Source: Gnetum montanum
Taxonomy: Eukaryota > Streptophyta > Gnetopsida > Gnetales > Gnetaceae
Assembly (NCBI GenBank): GCA_015680685.1
Contig: MNCI01023457.1
Coordinates: 36,797 to 100,796 of the forward strand
Reading direction: 5' to 3'
Length of the DNA: 64,000 nucleotides
Below are positions 22,916 to 33,163 of the stretch, one piece after another. Below the pieces are notes generated by a model, which saw only the letters and a program-made list of their open reading frames with translations, ran no database searches and was not told the origin of the DNA. Numbering within the stretch: the stretch's first letter is position 1; each line of letters begins with the position of its first letter. Position numbers and translations under genes: made by a program.

Positions 22916-24700
22916 AGAAATGATGACTTAGCTCAAAAACGAGCACAAATGAAATAACTTTTGGTACAACCTTGTCTACTAGTGCTTACAAGAAGCACAC
23001 CTCTTCTAACAACTATTGAATTTGCTTACTGCTCTACTTCGAATTACCTCTAGGAGAGCCACTAGACAAGTAACCAAAGTAAGAAAACCCTGGGATTTTC
23101 CCCATCGTGTCTTACCTTGGAAAACCCCCTTACCACCATAGCTAACTTTCTACTTCTGCGCATCCTCCAGTGTATTTATTCCCTTTCCTTGCCCCTAGTT
23201 TGGGAATTTATAAGGACTGGTTTAGTGCATGAGGAGCTAGACTAATGTGCATAAGGAGCCACCACCCATGTGTAATGGCTATGGCAATTACTACCCATGC
23301 GCAAATAATGACAACATCAACCAGTAACATGTAGCAAACGATAACGGCCACCACCCACACATGGATAACAGTAGCATCTACCACCCACATGCAACAAAAC
23401 CATCATTATCAGCCACTAACACTATGCACAGTGAAACGCCAATCTCTAAACCATGGCAACTACACCTGGTTCCACACGAAAATGCCAAACTCCCATTAGA
23501 TTTTATATTTATCTTATTTGATGCAGGGCCTATTGCAGCTGTTGATACTCAATGGTTTGACACAATAGATTGACAGCAAAATCAAACGCATAAAGCATTT
23601 ACGGTGATTGTAGGTAACCACCAACCACAACTCTAAACCAAGCATTCATATTTCAAAGCTATTGGTTTGCAGCTGTTATTAGGCTCTTGTCCCTGCATGC
23701 TCATGCTTGGCATATCCACACCAATGGCCATGAGCTTGTCTGCAATTATCCACCTTTTGCGTTGCTCTATGGACAAACCTATAACTCATAGCAACCCTAC
23801 AAGCGTAACATTAGGCCTAAAATCCATGTAACGTAAAATTTTCTATGTAGGCCCCAATGGTGGCCACCCAGATCCATAGAGTCGAAATCACAAATTCTAA
23901 GGGACTAACAACATACAACTCCCATTACTACTGTTGAACTACCACTAGGAATCTAGTTAAGCATGGCATCATTTCTGCTAAAGTTGCAAAGATTTTCTGA
24001 AAATTCCATTTTTTACCAACAACATCAATGATTTACGTGGAAACAACAAAAAGAGTCACCAAGCTTAGGCACATTACTATGCCTGCTTTTTGAGAGAAAA
24101 AGGTGGTGAAGGAATTTGAGTGAATTTTCTCTTTCATTTTTTAAAGGTATGCTTGACTCTCTAATCTATATTTTTATATTATCTTATTAACCAATGTGAA
24201 GTTAAGTGGCCTTAAAACAGTGAACTATCCCTCTCTTCTTCACATAGCATGGTAATGTTAAATGCTAAGATGACAACACGTGCATGGAGCTCTCTTTTAA
24301 TCAAACCACTTGAAAAGTCAACCTAGTTGGTAGTGTTTTCAAAGATGTTTTTCTTTATCCTTGTTCCGCTCTGCTTTTCATTAACATAATTTGTATGGGT
24401 TAAAACTTATAGAATTCCTAATTGTCGTGGGACTAGAACTTTTAATGATGGCCCATGCCATGTATGGCAGTCATGCAAAATTATAATTTGGGTATCGCAT
24501 TTTTAACTAAATCAGTTATTTTATTTTAGTCCCAACATGTGACACACCATTTTCTATCACGTTTGCCAAACAGCATAAAAGCCAGAAAATTACACGACAT
24601 GAATGGCCTATTTTATAAAATTGGAGTTTTAACCTTTGGTTAATTTCAAAAATGGTGTTTTGGTAATTTAGCCTTAATAGTGACGGCCTGGAGGCTGGGA
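22916..24700. other. Transition from element E to low-copy DNA, no gene recognised
   Basis: No coding region is supported. 23200-23410 holds loose repeats of 'ccaccaccca(t/c)' wording. 24655-24735 contains two copies of 'ttttggtaattta' about 65 bp apart. The right edge leads into a TATA box at 24759. Confidence 0.5.
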
Positions 24701-24757
24701 GCAAAGTTGTGTAACGGGTATTTTGGTAATTTACCCTACAATTTGTGAAAGAAAACG

Positions 24758-24766
24758 TGCTATAAA
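24758..24766 (+). promoter_or_regulatory. Possible TATA box of a short plus-strand transcript
   Basis: GCTATAAATTGAAG lies about 50 bp upstream of an ATG at 24814, in low-copy DNA. A transcription start would be expected near 24790. There is no independent support. Confidence 0.35.
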
Positions 24767-24813
24767 TTGAAGATGTGTTGTTTGGCTGAAAGAAGTTCTG
24801 GACTGAGTGTGGA

Positions 24814-24963
24814 ATGCTTGCTGAAAACTCTTCTCCACTCTCTTCTGATCTCTTTCTTCTTCTCCGTAACATTTGGTTTCTTTGCCTTCTGAATTTCTAC
24901 TGTGTGTACTTGCTTAATCTGCTTAAGACAGGCAAGCGATCTTTTCTTCCTATGTACTTCTGA
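24814..24963 (+). CDS. Possible small hydrophobic peptide (49 aa)
   Basis: The ORF starts MLAENSSPLSSDLFLLLRNI and continues with a leucine/phenylalanine-rich stretch, ending KRSFLPMYF before TGA. About 25 hydrophobic residues in the middle could form a membrane segment or signal anchor. It sits about 50 bp downstream of a TATA-like box. It could equally be the leader of a non-coding transcript or the first exon of something larger, since GT-containing sequence follows. I do not recognise the peptide. Confidence 0.25.
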   Translation: MLAENSSPLSSDLFLLLRNIWFLCLLNFYCVYLLNLLKTGKRSFLPMYF

Positions 24964-25611
24964 CCTGGACCTGGAGCTTGAAATTGGTACCTTGATCTAC
25001 GTAACTACCTTGATCGATGTTTTTAAGTTATGTAATAGCTATATACGCGTAAAGATTTTTGAAAGAGTTTTACAGTGAACTGGCTGTGTAAAAATCGTTA
25101 TTCAAAATATTACTAACACAAAAATAATATAATAATATGGAAATAAAACTTGCAAAATGGAGTAAGAGAGAAACAAGGAAGATAAACAAAAAAGCAACTT
25201 CTCAACTGTTTTACATCGAGATGTTTACAGAGATTAAGTCATTTGCTTCCACACAGCAACCCTTAAACAAGATACCACACACTCTCAACTCACTCGCCAT
25301 AACCAATCCAAGATGGATTTAAATAATGATATTAGGATTACAATAATAGAAACAATCAATAATTAACTTTAAACATATATTCATTTTATCTTCACTCTCT
25401 TTTTCAAATTTAAAAACATTACTAAACGAGACTGAAGTTCAACAACACAAGTTAACTACATCTCTAAAGTTCAACACAAGTTAACCACATCTCTGACAGC
25501 TGAAACACCTTCAAATTTATGCGATGTTTTTGTTTGTTGTGTCTGAGTAAAAAGTATAGCGTTTTTGTTGTGACCCTAATTCACCTACCCCTTCAGTGCC
25601 ACTACAGCATC

Positions 25612-25869
25612 CAGGAAAACAACAGAACCACCATTATCCAAGGAATGTTACCATCGAAAGAATATCCAAGGAATGTTACCATCGAAAGAATAAATTGGAT
25701 CGACAGGAAAACAACAGAACCACCATTATCCAAGGAATGTTACCATCGAAAGAATATCCAAGGAATGTTACCATCGAAAGAATAAATTGGATCGACAGGA
25801 AAACAACAGAACCACCATTATCCAAGGAATGTTACCATCGAATGTTACCATCGAAAGAATAAATTGGAT
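25612..25869. repeat. 92-bp tandem repeat, 2.8 copies, with a 28-bp internal duplication
   Basis: Units start at 25612, 25704 and 25796 ('caggaaaacaacagaacc'). Each unit contains 'tccaaggaatgttaccatcg' twice, 28 bp apart. The copies are nearly identical, so the array is young. 92 is not a multiple of three, so the overlapping ORFs in it are not evidence of coding. Confidence 0.95.
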
Positions 25870-25894
25870 CAAAAATGAGAAGGAGAAAAGGAGA

Positions 25895-26015
25895 GAGGAT
25901 GCACTAAGTGCATTGCTTTGCTGAGGATGCACTAAGTGCATTGCTTTGCTTGCCGTCCTTGTTTTGCTTGCCGTCCTTGTTTTTGTTACCTCGTTAATGT
26001 TACCTCGTTAAGCAG
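25895..26015. repeat. Cluster of three short tandem duplications
   Basis: 'gaggatgcactaagtgcatt' is duplicated with a 28-bp step (25895, 25923). 'tgccgtccttgtttt' occurs twice at about 25951-25985, and 'gttacctcgttaa' twice at about 25985-26011. All lie directly beside the 92-bp array and look like recent replication slippage. Confidence 0.9.
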
Positions 26016-26084
26016 TGGAGCTTCCAAGAATAATCAAGACTTTACCAATTAATTATATACATAAGCTAGTTCATATTTTCTCCA

Positions 26085-26200
26085 TGGTTAGATATGGTAC
26101 GTGGCATCTGCGGTGGGAATCAAACACACGACCTCCGTCAAACTGTTCTTTCAAATAATACAAACCATTACTGTAAGCACAGAAAATCAACAAACACTGT
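26085..26200 (-). mobile_element. SINE-like tRNA-derived fragment
   Basis: On the minus strand, GTGTGTTTGATTCCCACCGC resembles an RNA polymerase III B box (GGTTCGATTCC) with a T-arm context, followed by GATGCCACGTACCATATC. About 48 bp upstream on that strand 'cttacagtaatggtttg' could be a decayed A box. No target duplication or tail was delimited. Confidence 0.35.
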
Positions 26201-27380
26201 TATCGCTGCTTCAAACGCACCACTCCACTTCAGACGCTCCTAGACATTATCGCAAGCAACCATGTTCAGGAACAGAAGACAGTACGGAAGAGTCCAGACG
26301 TAATAAAGAAAGTTGCAGGTTTCTGTGTGAAGATGACGGTGTTACCGCAGGGTTCTTTTCTCTTATGGCGTGTCTTTAACGCACATAGACACATACATAC
26401 AAATATGGTTCAGAGTTTCTGCAGCAGAAGTTATTCGGTAATCACAGAGATTTTCCTGCATCGACAATGTTGACATTCAAATCCCAGGCAAGAGGCGGAC
26501 ACTGAATTTAGTTAATCAATCAAACCCCACTACATGCACGCTGATCGCGGCTTTCAGCCCACTAAATTTTGATTGGCAGGATTAAACGTGCTTAATATAT
26601 CCATTGTCCAGTTACATTTTTCTCATGAAAAAAATAGAATACAAGGTGACTTAAGTAAATGTGGGCCATAAACCGTAATCGATGGGAACGTACTGTGCTT
26701 ATTTATACCTTACCAGGGAATCTAATATTTGGTGAAGCAGAGAGAGGAAATCTGGGTATGAGACCCAAAAAGTCTTTACTCACTCTAAAAACATTCTTAC
26801 ACTTCACGGGGAATTCAGTATCATGGGAAGCAAAGGATACTTGGAGAAAGTGTGGCAGGAGATGGAAAAAATTCTTCATGTTATACTGACCGTGGCCTCT
26901 GGATGGAGTGTGAGGTCGAGAATTTGATGCGGTCTTCCGTTGGAATCTGGAGGCGGAGAGAATAAAACATACAACAGAAAGCAGCTGGGCGAAGCAATAA
27001 TAAATGCATTCTTTTGGTACATTGATCTATTACCAGAGGCCAGCGGACTCGCATACACCATCATTAGATTCCAGAAATTGGTCAGCTGAAAAGTAAGTTG
27101 GCTTGGCCGCTTGTGGTGCGTGCAGTGCTTTTGCAGGCCAGGTGACGGAGATGGAAGGAGATATATGAAAAAAGATTAGAGGCTGAATTATAATAAGCAT
27201 ATTCATTGATTCATGTAACTCCTTCCATCAATCTGTCTGTCTGAGTCTCATTTCCCAAGACTGAGGATGAACCGATCCATAGGAGATTTAAAGCAGCAGA
27301 TGGATTCATCGTGTAAGGGAAAACAAAAACAAGAACAGAAATGGGAATTGATTTGAAGGTAACAGATTCATGTTAAGTCG
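26200..27380. other. Downstream flank of the ZF-HD gene, no other gene supported
   Basis: This low-copy stretch follows the ZF-HD stop codon on the minus strand and should include its 3' UTR. A 76-codon open frame at 26659-26889 (+) begins MWAINRNRWERTVLIYTLPG but shows no motif I know. No clear poly(A) signal in the minus orientation was found within 400 bp of the stop. Confidence 0.4.
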
Positions 27381-27382
27381 AA

Positions 27383-28450
27383 TTAAATCTTTTTTCCGAG
27401 AGTGTGTTTGTTGTTATGCATCCAGACCTTGAGAACGTGCCTCTTGATGCCCAACTCCATGCAGATTTGTTGCACGGCGACCTCGTCGTGCTTCTGGATC
27501 CTCCATCCCAGCTTCTCCGCGAAAGCAAACATCTTGTCCTTCTGTTCCTGCGTGAACTTGGTTCTGAACCTCTTCTTTACCATCATGGCCGGCGCCTGCA
27601 TCTGCATCTGCATCTGCATCTTCTGATGCTGATGATGAGGATGATACTGCTGCGATGCTGGAATCAACATTGCCAGAGGATGAGCAGCACCCATAAAGCC
27701 TATATTCATCTGATGTCGGCGATGATGATGAAGATGATGATGATGATGATAGAGGCCATGATGAGGATCATGTTCATGCTCATGTTCATGATACTGCTGC
27801 TGCTGCTGCTCAAGGCTGCTGCCGCTCTCAAATCCTCCGCCCCCACCAGAAATCAGGGCCGAAGACGAAGCAGCAGCAGCAGTAGCAGTAGCAGTAGCAG
27901 AGACTCCATGACGGAAGACAGAAAGCTTTCTGGATAATGAAGAAACACTGTTGTTGTTGTTGTTGCAGAAACAGCAAATGTGATCAGCTCCCTGCACTTC
28001 TCTTCTGTGGAAGTTTCTGTGGCAGTTGCAGGCAGCACATTTGAGGGCCTCCAGCGTGCCCTCCTGACCGCTCGGCATAAATTCTCCGCAGCCGTCAATG
28101 GCATGGCCTCCAATGTTTGCAGCGTGATTTTTCAGGCATTCTCTGTATCTAACACTCTTTTTCTTCGTCGTTGCCGTTGCTGCTGCGTCTGCGTGCGTCG
28201 TCTGCTCCGACGTTGCCGCAACAGGAGGCACCGAACTTGGTCTTGTGTCCTCTTCGCCGCTGATTGTTACAGTGGTGGTTGCAGTATCAGTAACAGCTCC
28301 TGCTACTGCTGGTTCTCCTGTTCCTGCTCCTGCTAGCAATCTGAGCTTGGAAACCTCGTGAATTATTGGAGGCGCGTAGCTAACTATAGGCATAGGCATG
28401 CTGATTTCTTCTTCTTCTTCTTCTTCAGGAGCTCCCACTCCCAGTTCCAT
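27383..28450 (-). CDS. Zinc finger-homeodomain (ZF-HD) transcription factor, 355 aa
   Basis: Single-exon ORF, as is usual for this plant family. An acidic N terminus (seven Glu after residue 8) is followed by a Ser/Thr/Ala-rich region. The ZF-HD dimerisation zinc finger lies at about 99-160: [10 protein letters not shown] at 102, [15 protein letters not shown], and [14 protein letters not shown], with Cys105, His109, Cys121, Cys138, Cys141, Cys143, His144 and His148 as likely ligands. A low-complexity middle follows: Gly, poly-Gln, HEHEHE, poly-His at about 228-246, and MQMQMQ. The homeodomain at about 291-352 begins [16 protein letters not shown] and has the ZF-HD-specific recognition helix VWMHNNKH. 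Members act in the nucleus as homo- or heterodimers on ATTA-core sites in developmental or stress programmes; the target here is unknown. MiniZF paralogues lack the homeodomain, which is present here, so this is a full ZF-HD. The ATG at 28450 is preceded by in-frame stop TAA. The frame is intact. Confidence 0.97.
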   Translation of the reverse strand: MELGVGAPEEEEEEEISMPMPIVSYAPPIIHEVSKLRLLAGAGTGEPAVAGAVTDTATTTVTISGEEDTRPSSVPPVAATSEQTTHADAAATATTKKKSVRYRECLKNHAANIGGHAIDGCGEFMPSGQEGTLEALKCAACNCHRNFHRREVQGADHICCFCNNNNNSVSSLSRKLSVFRHGVSATATATAAAASSSALISGGGGGFESGSSLEQQQQQYHEHEHEHDPHHGLYHHHHHLHHHRRHQMNIGFMGAAHPLAMLIPASQQYHPHHQHQKMQMQMQMQAPAMMVKKRFRTKFTQEQKDKMFAFAEKLGWRIQKHDEVAVQQICMELGIKRHVLKVWMHNNKHTLGKKI

Positions 28451-29785
28451 TTAAGTCTAACCTCCTCCACTCCACTCCAATCGCTGAGCTAATATGAAAT
28501 ACAAATCATCTCACCCTCGTTGCTTGCGTTCAAGCAAAATCTAGATAATCAAAACGCAAAGCAAAGCCGCAGCTCTGGGTTAACAAAAAGCCAAGACTGA
28601 AAACACAGCGCAAGATCAGATAAATAATAGATATTCATTATTCAAACAACGCACCGAAACCCATGAATGATCCACGGTACAGGCCGAGGATTCCTCAAAT
28701 CCTCATCGTCCTCCTGTCCCCCCAAAGAAACAAAATTTCGTGCAAAAATCGGCAACCAGTACACATCCGCATAAGTAGACAGAAGCTAATTTGCATTTGC
28801 CCCTGGTTCACACACCCACAAACAGTTCCTCTTCTGAGAAGCGGGAAAGGGAACAACCAACACCGCGCTTTCAAAACAAAATAAAGGAAAAGCACAGGGA
28901 AATTTTTTTTTAAAGAAACCCTAGATCTTGGACACTAAGCAACAGCCCAGATACCGACTCGGCTTAACCAAGTGCCCTATGAGACAAATCAGACAGAAAG
29001 TTTAATCAAATTGTCTGCAACAAGTTGGGTGCGATTAATAAAACTATACCGATCTTTCTACCATACTGCTCTGGGCCCATGGAGTAACAGGCACTATTAA
29101 CCAAAGAGAACACCACACTAGAGCAGGAAAGAAAGAAAGAACGAAAGACCGGTCTAGCCAAGACACAGGGAAAATCTGCTCGGTAGTGGCAGTGGCCCTG
29201 TGAAAATGAACCCAAATCAAGATGCGTCCCTTTTACTGGTATCTATCACTCTATCTAACAAGAACAGTCATCAAACAAAACAAAAAAACCACACAACACG
29301 ACTGGCTTCTGCACAAAAAATCTAGACACTGATATTGGCTAAGCTAATCAACAACAGATGATGAGCCTCCTTTGCTTTGTTTTGATTGCCGTCCCAATTC
29401 CCTCCCAGTGGGACTGCCTCCCCTCATCCATGTCTGTCTGCCTCTCTACCTGCCTAATTAACTAACACAGATCCTCTTCTTCCTCCTGCTCCTCTTCTAC
29501 TAATAAGTCGTCTCTCCTTGCTCTTTGGACGGTCCGTTCGTGTCTGATCATGGGAGGGCAACAATGGGCGAATTTACCGGCAGGGGCCGGTTTCCGTGCT
29601 GCATTCATAACTCTTAAACTCGTACGTTCGTCCGTGAAAAAGCCAAGGCAGGCAGGCTGAGCCCATATTCCATACGGTAACTTCACAGGCAGACGCATGG
29701 TGAACTATTCAATGCATCAGCATCGTATGGTATTCAACGCAACTGCAACTGATTAACGAGATGAATGAGAGAGAGAGAGAAAAAA
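28451..29785 (-). promoter_or_regulatory. Probable long 5' leader of the ZF-HD gene
   Basis: GC- and CpG-richer than the surrounding transposons. A CT-rich tract on the minus strand (GA repeat at 29767-29780) follows a TATA-like GTATATTTTT at 29786-29795, suggesting transcription starts near 29760. That gives a leader of about 1.3 kb, possibly with an intron. A telo-box AAACCCTA (28916-28923, + strand) lies in it. The TSS is inferred from composition only. Confidence 0.4.
29462..29698 (-). CDS. Possible upstream ORF in the ZF-HD leader (78 aa)
   Basis: The first sizeable ATG downstream of the inferred TSS opens a 78-codon frame, MRLPVKLPYGIWAQPACLGF..., ending in an acidic EEEQEEEEDLC tail. 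If transcribed in the ZF-HD leader it would act as a uORF about 1 kb upstream of the main ATG. It could also be a first exon of an alternative product or simply open by chance. No known domain. Confidence 0.25.
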   Translation of the reverse strand: MRLPVKLPYGIWAQPACLGFFTDERTSLRVMNAARKPAPAGKFAHCCPPMIRHERTVQRARRDDLLVEEEQEEEEDLC

Positions 29786-29986
29786 AAAATATACTGTTCA
29801 CGCTCGTGGCTGTGAGCTAAAGGCTGAAGGCCCTACAGCCGCAAGCGCAAACGAACAATAAAAGGGATGCATGCTAATCCTCGTGATTAGCGCTGGCGCC
29901 GACCTAATGAGTCAAACGTAGTGCTGACCCACTCTGACACGGATGACGGATGACATGATCGTGCGTGCGCCAGGCCATCCATAGTA

Positions 29987-30073
29987 TTGCATTGCATTGC
30001 ATTGAGTTGTGCCTCTCTGTCGCTGTGTTGCAATGCATTGCATTGCATTGAGTTGTGCCTCTCTGTCGCTGTG
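29987..30073. repeat. 46-bp tandem duplication in the ZF-HD upstream region
   Basis: 'attgagttgtgcctctctgt' starts at 30001 and again at 30047, each preceded by (ATTGC)n. The second copy is followed by GCTGTG triplication. Nearly identical copies, hence recent. Confidence 0.9.
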
Positions 30074-30235
30074 GCTGTGGCTGTGGCTCCCACTCTGAGC
30101 CCCGCCCTGGCGTGGACGCAGACCAGACAAATAATTGTTTAGAACAACTACGGTCTACGGTACGCAGGATATACACGGGCGCTACAAAGGTACGCCTACC
30201 CTTAATTAATTAATTAATCATTGAAAAGAAACGAC

Positions 30236-30243
30236 TGACGTCA
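30236..30243. promoter_or_regulatory. TGACGTCA C-box/CRE-type bZIP site 1
   Basis: Perfect 8-bp palindrome TGACGTCA, about 450-480 bp upstream of the inferred ZF-HD start. This core is a known binding site class for plant bZIP/TGA factors. A second identical site is 343 bp further upstream. Confidence 0.5.
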
Positions 30244-30578
30244 ATGTCTCTGTACGTTTACCGGCTATAGGCTCTGGGCTCTGGCTAATGGTGAACAAAT
30301 GGCGCTGCTGGCGTGGCAAACGTGACAGATGCCTGTTCATGGAAGCGAGCTCTGAAATTTTTAAGTAAATGACCTCAGAAGCCCCTGCCTCTTTCATTCA
30401 AATTTTGGGTCCTTTCAATTATTTGTGCAAACCCACTATTATTTCTGTAAACATCCGTGCAGCGGCATTTTGACGTACGAGATTTTTGCTGGCCTTTCCG
30501 TTCCGTTCCAGTGATGAAGGCAATGCCAAGGCGGACATAGTTACGTGGAGTCGTTGATGGACGTTTTGGAAGCTTTTT

Positions 30579-30586
30579 TGACGTCA
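30579..30586. promoter_or_regulatory. TGACGTCA C-box/CRE-type bZIP site 2
   Basis: Second perfect TGACGTCA. An ACGTGG (ABRE-like) core lies nearby at 30543-30548. Together these suggest bZIP input to the ZF-HD promoter; this is inference from motif only. Confidence 0.45.
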
Positions 30587-30668
30587 TTTCCGTTGGGCAC
30601 ATCGTCATCATACGCTTAAAGACGCTAATGAAGGACTACAATTATTACTCTAAAACGGAACGTTCGAT

Positions 30669-30698
30669 CATTGGATGGATGGATGGACGGATGGATGA
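30669..30698. repeat. (GGAT)n microsatellite
   Basis: Six to seven GGAT units with one C change, in the ZF-HD upstream flank. Confidence 0.85.
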
Positions 30699-30929
30699 GG
30701 CAGGCCGCGACGGAATCCCGACTATGCACGCGGACCAACAATTTCAATCTCAAGTACGGTGGTACAACTTTCCATGTGTTTTTCACCGGCGGCTCTGGCC
30801 AATCCTAGTTTGAATCCGTGTTTAAATAGTGGGACAAATGTTGGGCCGGTATATTTTAATAATCACGCTAAATCGGCCAGCTGGGCCAGTTATATTTACA
30901 AGTTGCAAAAATGACACATCTCTCATTTC

Positions 30930-31036
30930 TTTCTAAACATAAGGTTTATTATAAAAGTCATGAGAGATTTCTTCCTAAACATAAGGTTTATTATAAAAGT
31001 TATGTTAAACATAAGGTTTATTATAAAAGTCATGTT
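30930..31036. repeat. Short dispersed-tandem repeat 'aaacataaggtttattataa'
   Basis: Three copies of 'taaacataaggtttattata' with spacings of about 45 and 33 bp. It marks the edge between the low-copy island and the repeat-rich right part. Confidence 0.9.
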
Positions 31037-31069
31037 AACTCAATTTTGATTGGCAAAATTTTTTATCTA

Positions 31070-31210
31070 GCAACTAATGGTTCAATGGGTGAAATATGTT
31101 TATCGTAGACTTAAAAAACTATGGTTTGAACCCTCTTTCATGTCCTTTGATGGTTTAAAAGGGTCTCACCAATGGTTGCACTAGGACCCTTTTCTTTTAA
31201 AAATACTGAA
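31070..31210 (+). mobile_element. SINE-like tRNA-derived element
   Basis: TGGTTCAATGGG at 31078-31089 fits an RNA polymerase III A box, and GGTTTGAACCC at 31123-31133 fits a B box. Their starts are 45 bp apart, as in tRNA genes and SINEs. The sequence does not fold as a plausible functional tRNA (no anticodon arm recognised). It ends near an A/T-rich stretch around 31195-31215. Borders and target duplication were not established. Confidence 0.45.
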
Positions 31211-31775
31211 TAATAAATTTATTATAAAAATTTTCCACTAATTTTATTAGATCTTTGATTTTTATTTTTATGAGATTTTTTTAGGTAAGCTAAGTGTTTG
31301 AAGCTTTATAGACCTTAAGGGTTTCTTCTGCAAAACTCATTTCTCTACAATTATCATTTTCCATGAAGGATATGAAATTACCCTTAACTTCTCCTACCAA
31401 TGTTGAAATTTTGGCTTCTTTTATTGATGTGAAGATTTTTATTGATTCATGTGAGGCAAATTTACTAGCTAGCAAGCACAAATCTATGATGTCTTCTTCT
31501 AGTAATATTTTTTAAGGGAAAGTCTCCTCATTTTATATTACCATTGTAGTGTAACCTAGATCAATAGTTATAAACCCAAATTTGTTAAGGAGGAAAAAAG
31601 ATCTTCTAACAAAACAACAAAGAACCCAAACAAAAAAAACTAAACGAGGATCCAAACACCATTAGAATAAACATGTTTAGGCTTGGATGGGATCAAATCC
31701 CACCTCAACTTCTAGCCAACCAAAAAAGCCCCAAACACTCCCATAGGGCACAAGGACCAAAACCAAAATATCAAG
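31211..31775. other. AT-rich intergenic DNA
   Basis: No gene or repeat structure recognised apart from short A/T runs. Confidence 0.5.
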
Positions 31776-32028
31776 CATATGTAACATCATTAAACCAATC
31801 CAAGTTAGAAAATCTACATAGTTAGAGAAACAAGAAGCCTAGTTTATCTATGGGTGTCACATGTAACATCATTAAACCAATCCAAGTTAGAAAATCTACA
31901 CAATTAGAGAAACAAGAGGCCTAGTTTATCTATGGGTGTCACATGTAACATCATTAAACTAATCCAAGTTAGCAAATCTACACAATTAGAGAAATAAGAG
32001 GCCTATTTTATCTATGGGTTTTACATGT
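31776..32028. repeat. 82-bp tandem repeat, three copies
   Basis: 'gtaacatcattaaaccaatc' recurs at 31781, 31863 and 31945. The unit also contains 'gagaaacaagaggcctagtt'. Copies 1 and 2 are nearly identical and copy 3 is more diverged. It lies directly left of element D. Confidence 0.95.
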
Positions 32029-32189
32029 CCTAGCATGAACCCACCACCCCAAGGTGTGTTGTGGCCTGGGCAATGCTGAACTAAACTAGGCCAAATTGAT
32101 GGTAGGAAGTCAATCATTTAAAGTGCTAAGGTGGAATCAATGTGAACGATGCCAGATGCTTTCAAACCCCTAGTGATGAATACCATTTT

Positions 32190-33029
32190 AGTTAGTCACG
32201 TTGACGCATTAGCGTCAATGTAACCCTAGTTTTGTCAACCCATCAACGTTGATGCAAGTCTTATAAATGCTTATATTAATGTGAGTACCTACCAAATTTA
32301 TGATAATATTTGGTCAGGTAGCTAGCTAAACTCTTGTAGTTTTCCTTTATGCAAGTTAGAATTTTCCTATTGAGTACCCACAACTTAAATTGAATAGATT
32401 GTATGGAGTTTCATTCAAGTGCTTGTTGTGCCTAGATATACTTGCATGATGGAAATGAAATTAAGATTGGTTCTATTCATTGTAGCACTTGGCATAATAC
32501 TTCAATTTACTTTATTGCAATTTATTTTAAGTGTTCTTTACTTTACATGTAATTAGTTAAATATTTTATTCCATCGTACTTAGTGATTTTACATGAGTAC
32601 AGCTAATTTCATGCATAAATGTACTAACACTTGGTAATCCTTATAGTGGATCACTTGGTACGCCTAGCAAAACACTTAGTAGCCCATCATTGTTAATACA
32701 TGTTCAAGACATGTACAACAAATTAGAAATGGATGCTGCAAGCTTAGTCTAAATTAAATTCCTTTTTTGCACTTAGATTAATTAAGATAATATTTAATGG
32801 TTTCATATCTTAATGTTTTTAATATTTTAGTAATAGTAAAATCAAATCATATGTCTCAATCACACTTAAACATACAATTGCACTTACACATGATGGGGAA
32901 GACAATGATCAGCATCTTAGCACTTAACTATATAGACATCCAACTAATCTTTATCTATAGAATTCAACCGGATCGTGTGGGAATGATTATGATTTGAATG
33001 GTTGGATATAGGAGTACTCTAGCTCACTA
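32190..33029 (+). repeat. 5' LTR of element D (left border uncertain)
   Basis: The right end at 33029 (…CTA, a decayed CA) is followed by a degenerate primer-binding site. A TATA box TATAAAT lies at 32262-32268. Just upstream are a perfect hairpin TTGACGC-ATTA-GCGTCAA (32201-32218) and a perfect 14-bp palindrome CATCAACGTTGATG (32241-32254). The region from 32331 on aligns with the LTR of E. The 5' border lies somewhere between 32029 and 32200; no 3' LTR of D remains. Confidence 0.65.
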
Positions 33030-33049
33030 TTAGCATTGTTGTCAAGGAT
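33030..33049 (+). other. Primer-binding site of element D (decayed)
   Basis: TTAGCATTGTTGTCAAGGAT aligns position by position with TTGGCACCGTTGCCGGGGAC of element G, mostly by transitions. Confidence 0.6.
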
Positions 33050-33163
33050 GGTGCTAGTGTTTTAGATAGTTAAAATCATTGAACTATCACTATTAGAGCT
33101 TAACACAATTAATCATTTATAAATAATAATATTCTTGTGGAAGATACATTTATAAACTAAAAT

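Noticed and set aside
25519-25862. Two overlapping ORFs with repeated NRTTIIQGMLPSKE-type peptide
   Set aside because: The 92-bp repeat unit shifts frame at each copy, so the peptide repeats arise in two frames by chance and no coding signal is present.
27404-27937. 177-codon plus-strand ORF overlapping the ZF-HD gene
   Set aside because: It is the antisense shadow of the ZF-HD coding sequence; its Leu/Met/Ser runs reflect the His, Gln and Ala repeats of the real gene.
29887-30176. Three overlapping minus-strand ORFs with QLNAMQCN-type repeats
   Set aside because: They are produced by the 46-bp tandem duplication with (TGCAA)n and lie in the promoter flank.
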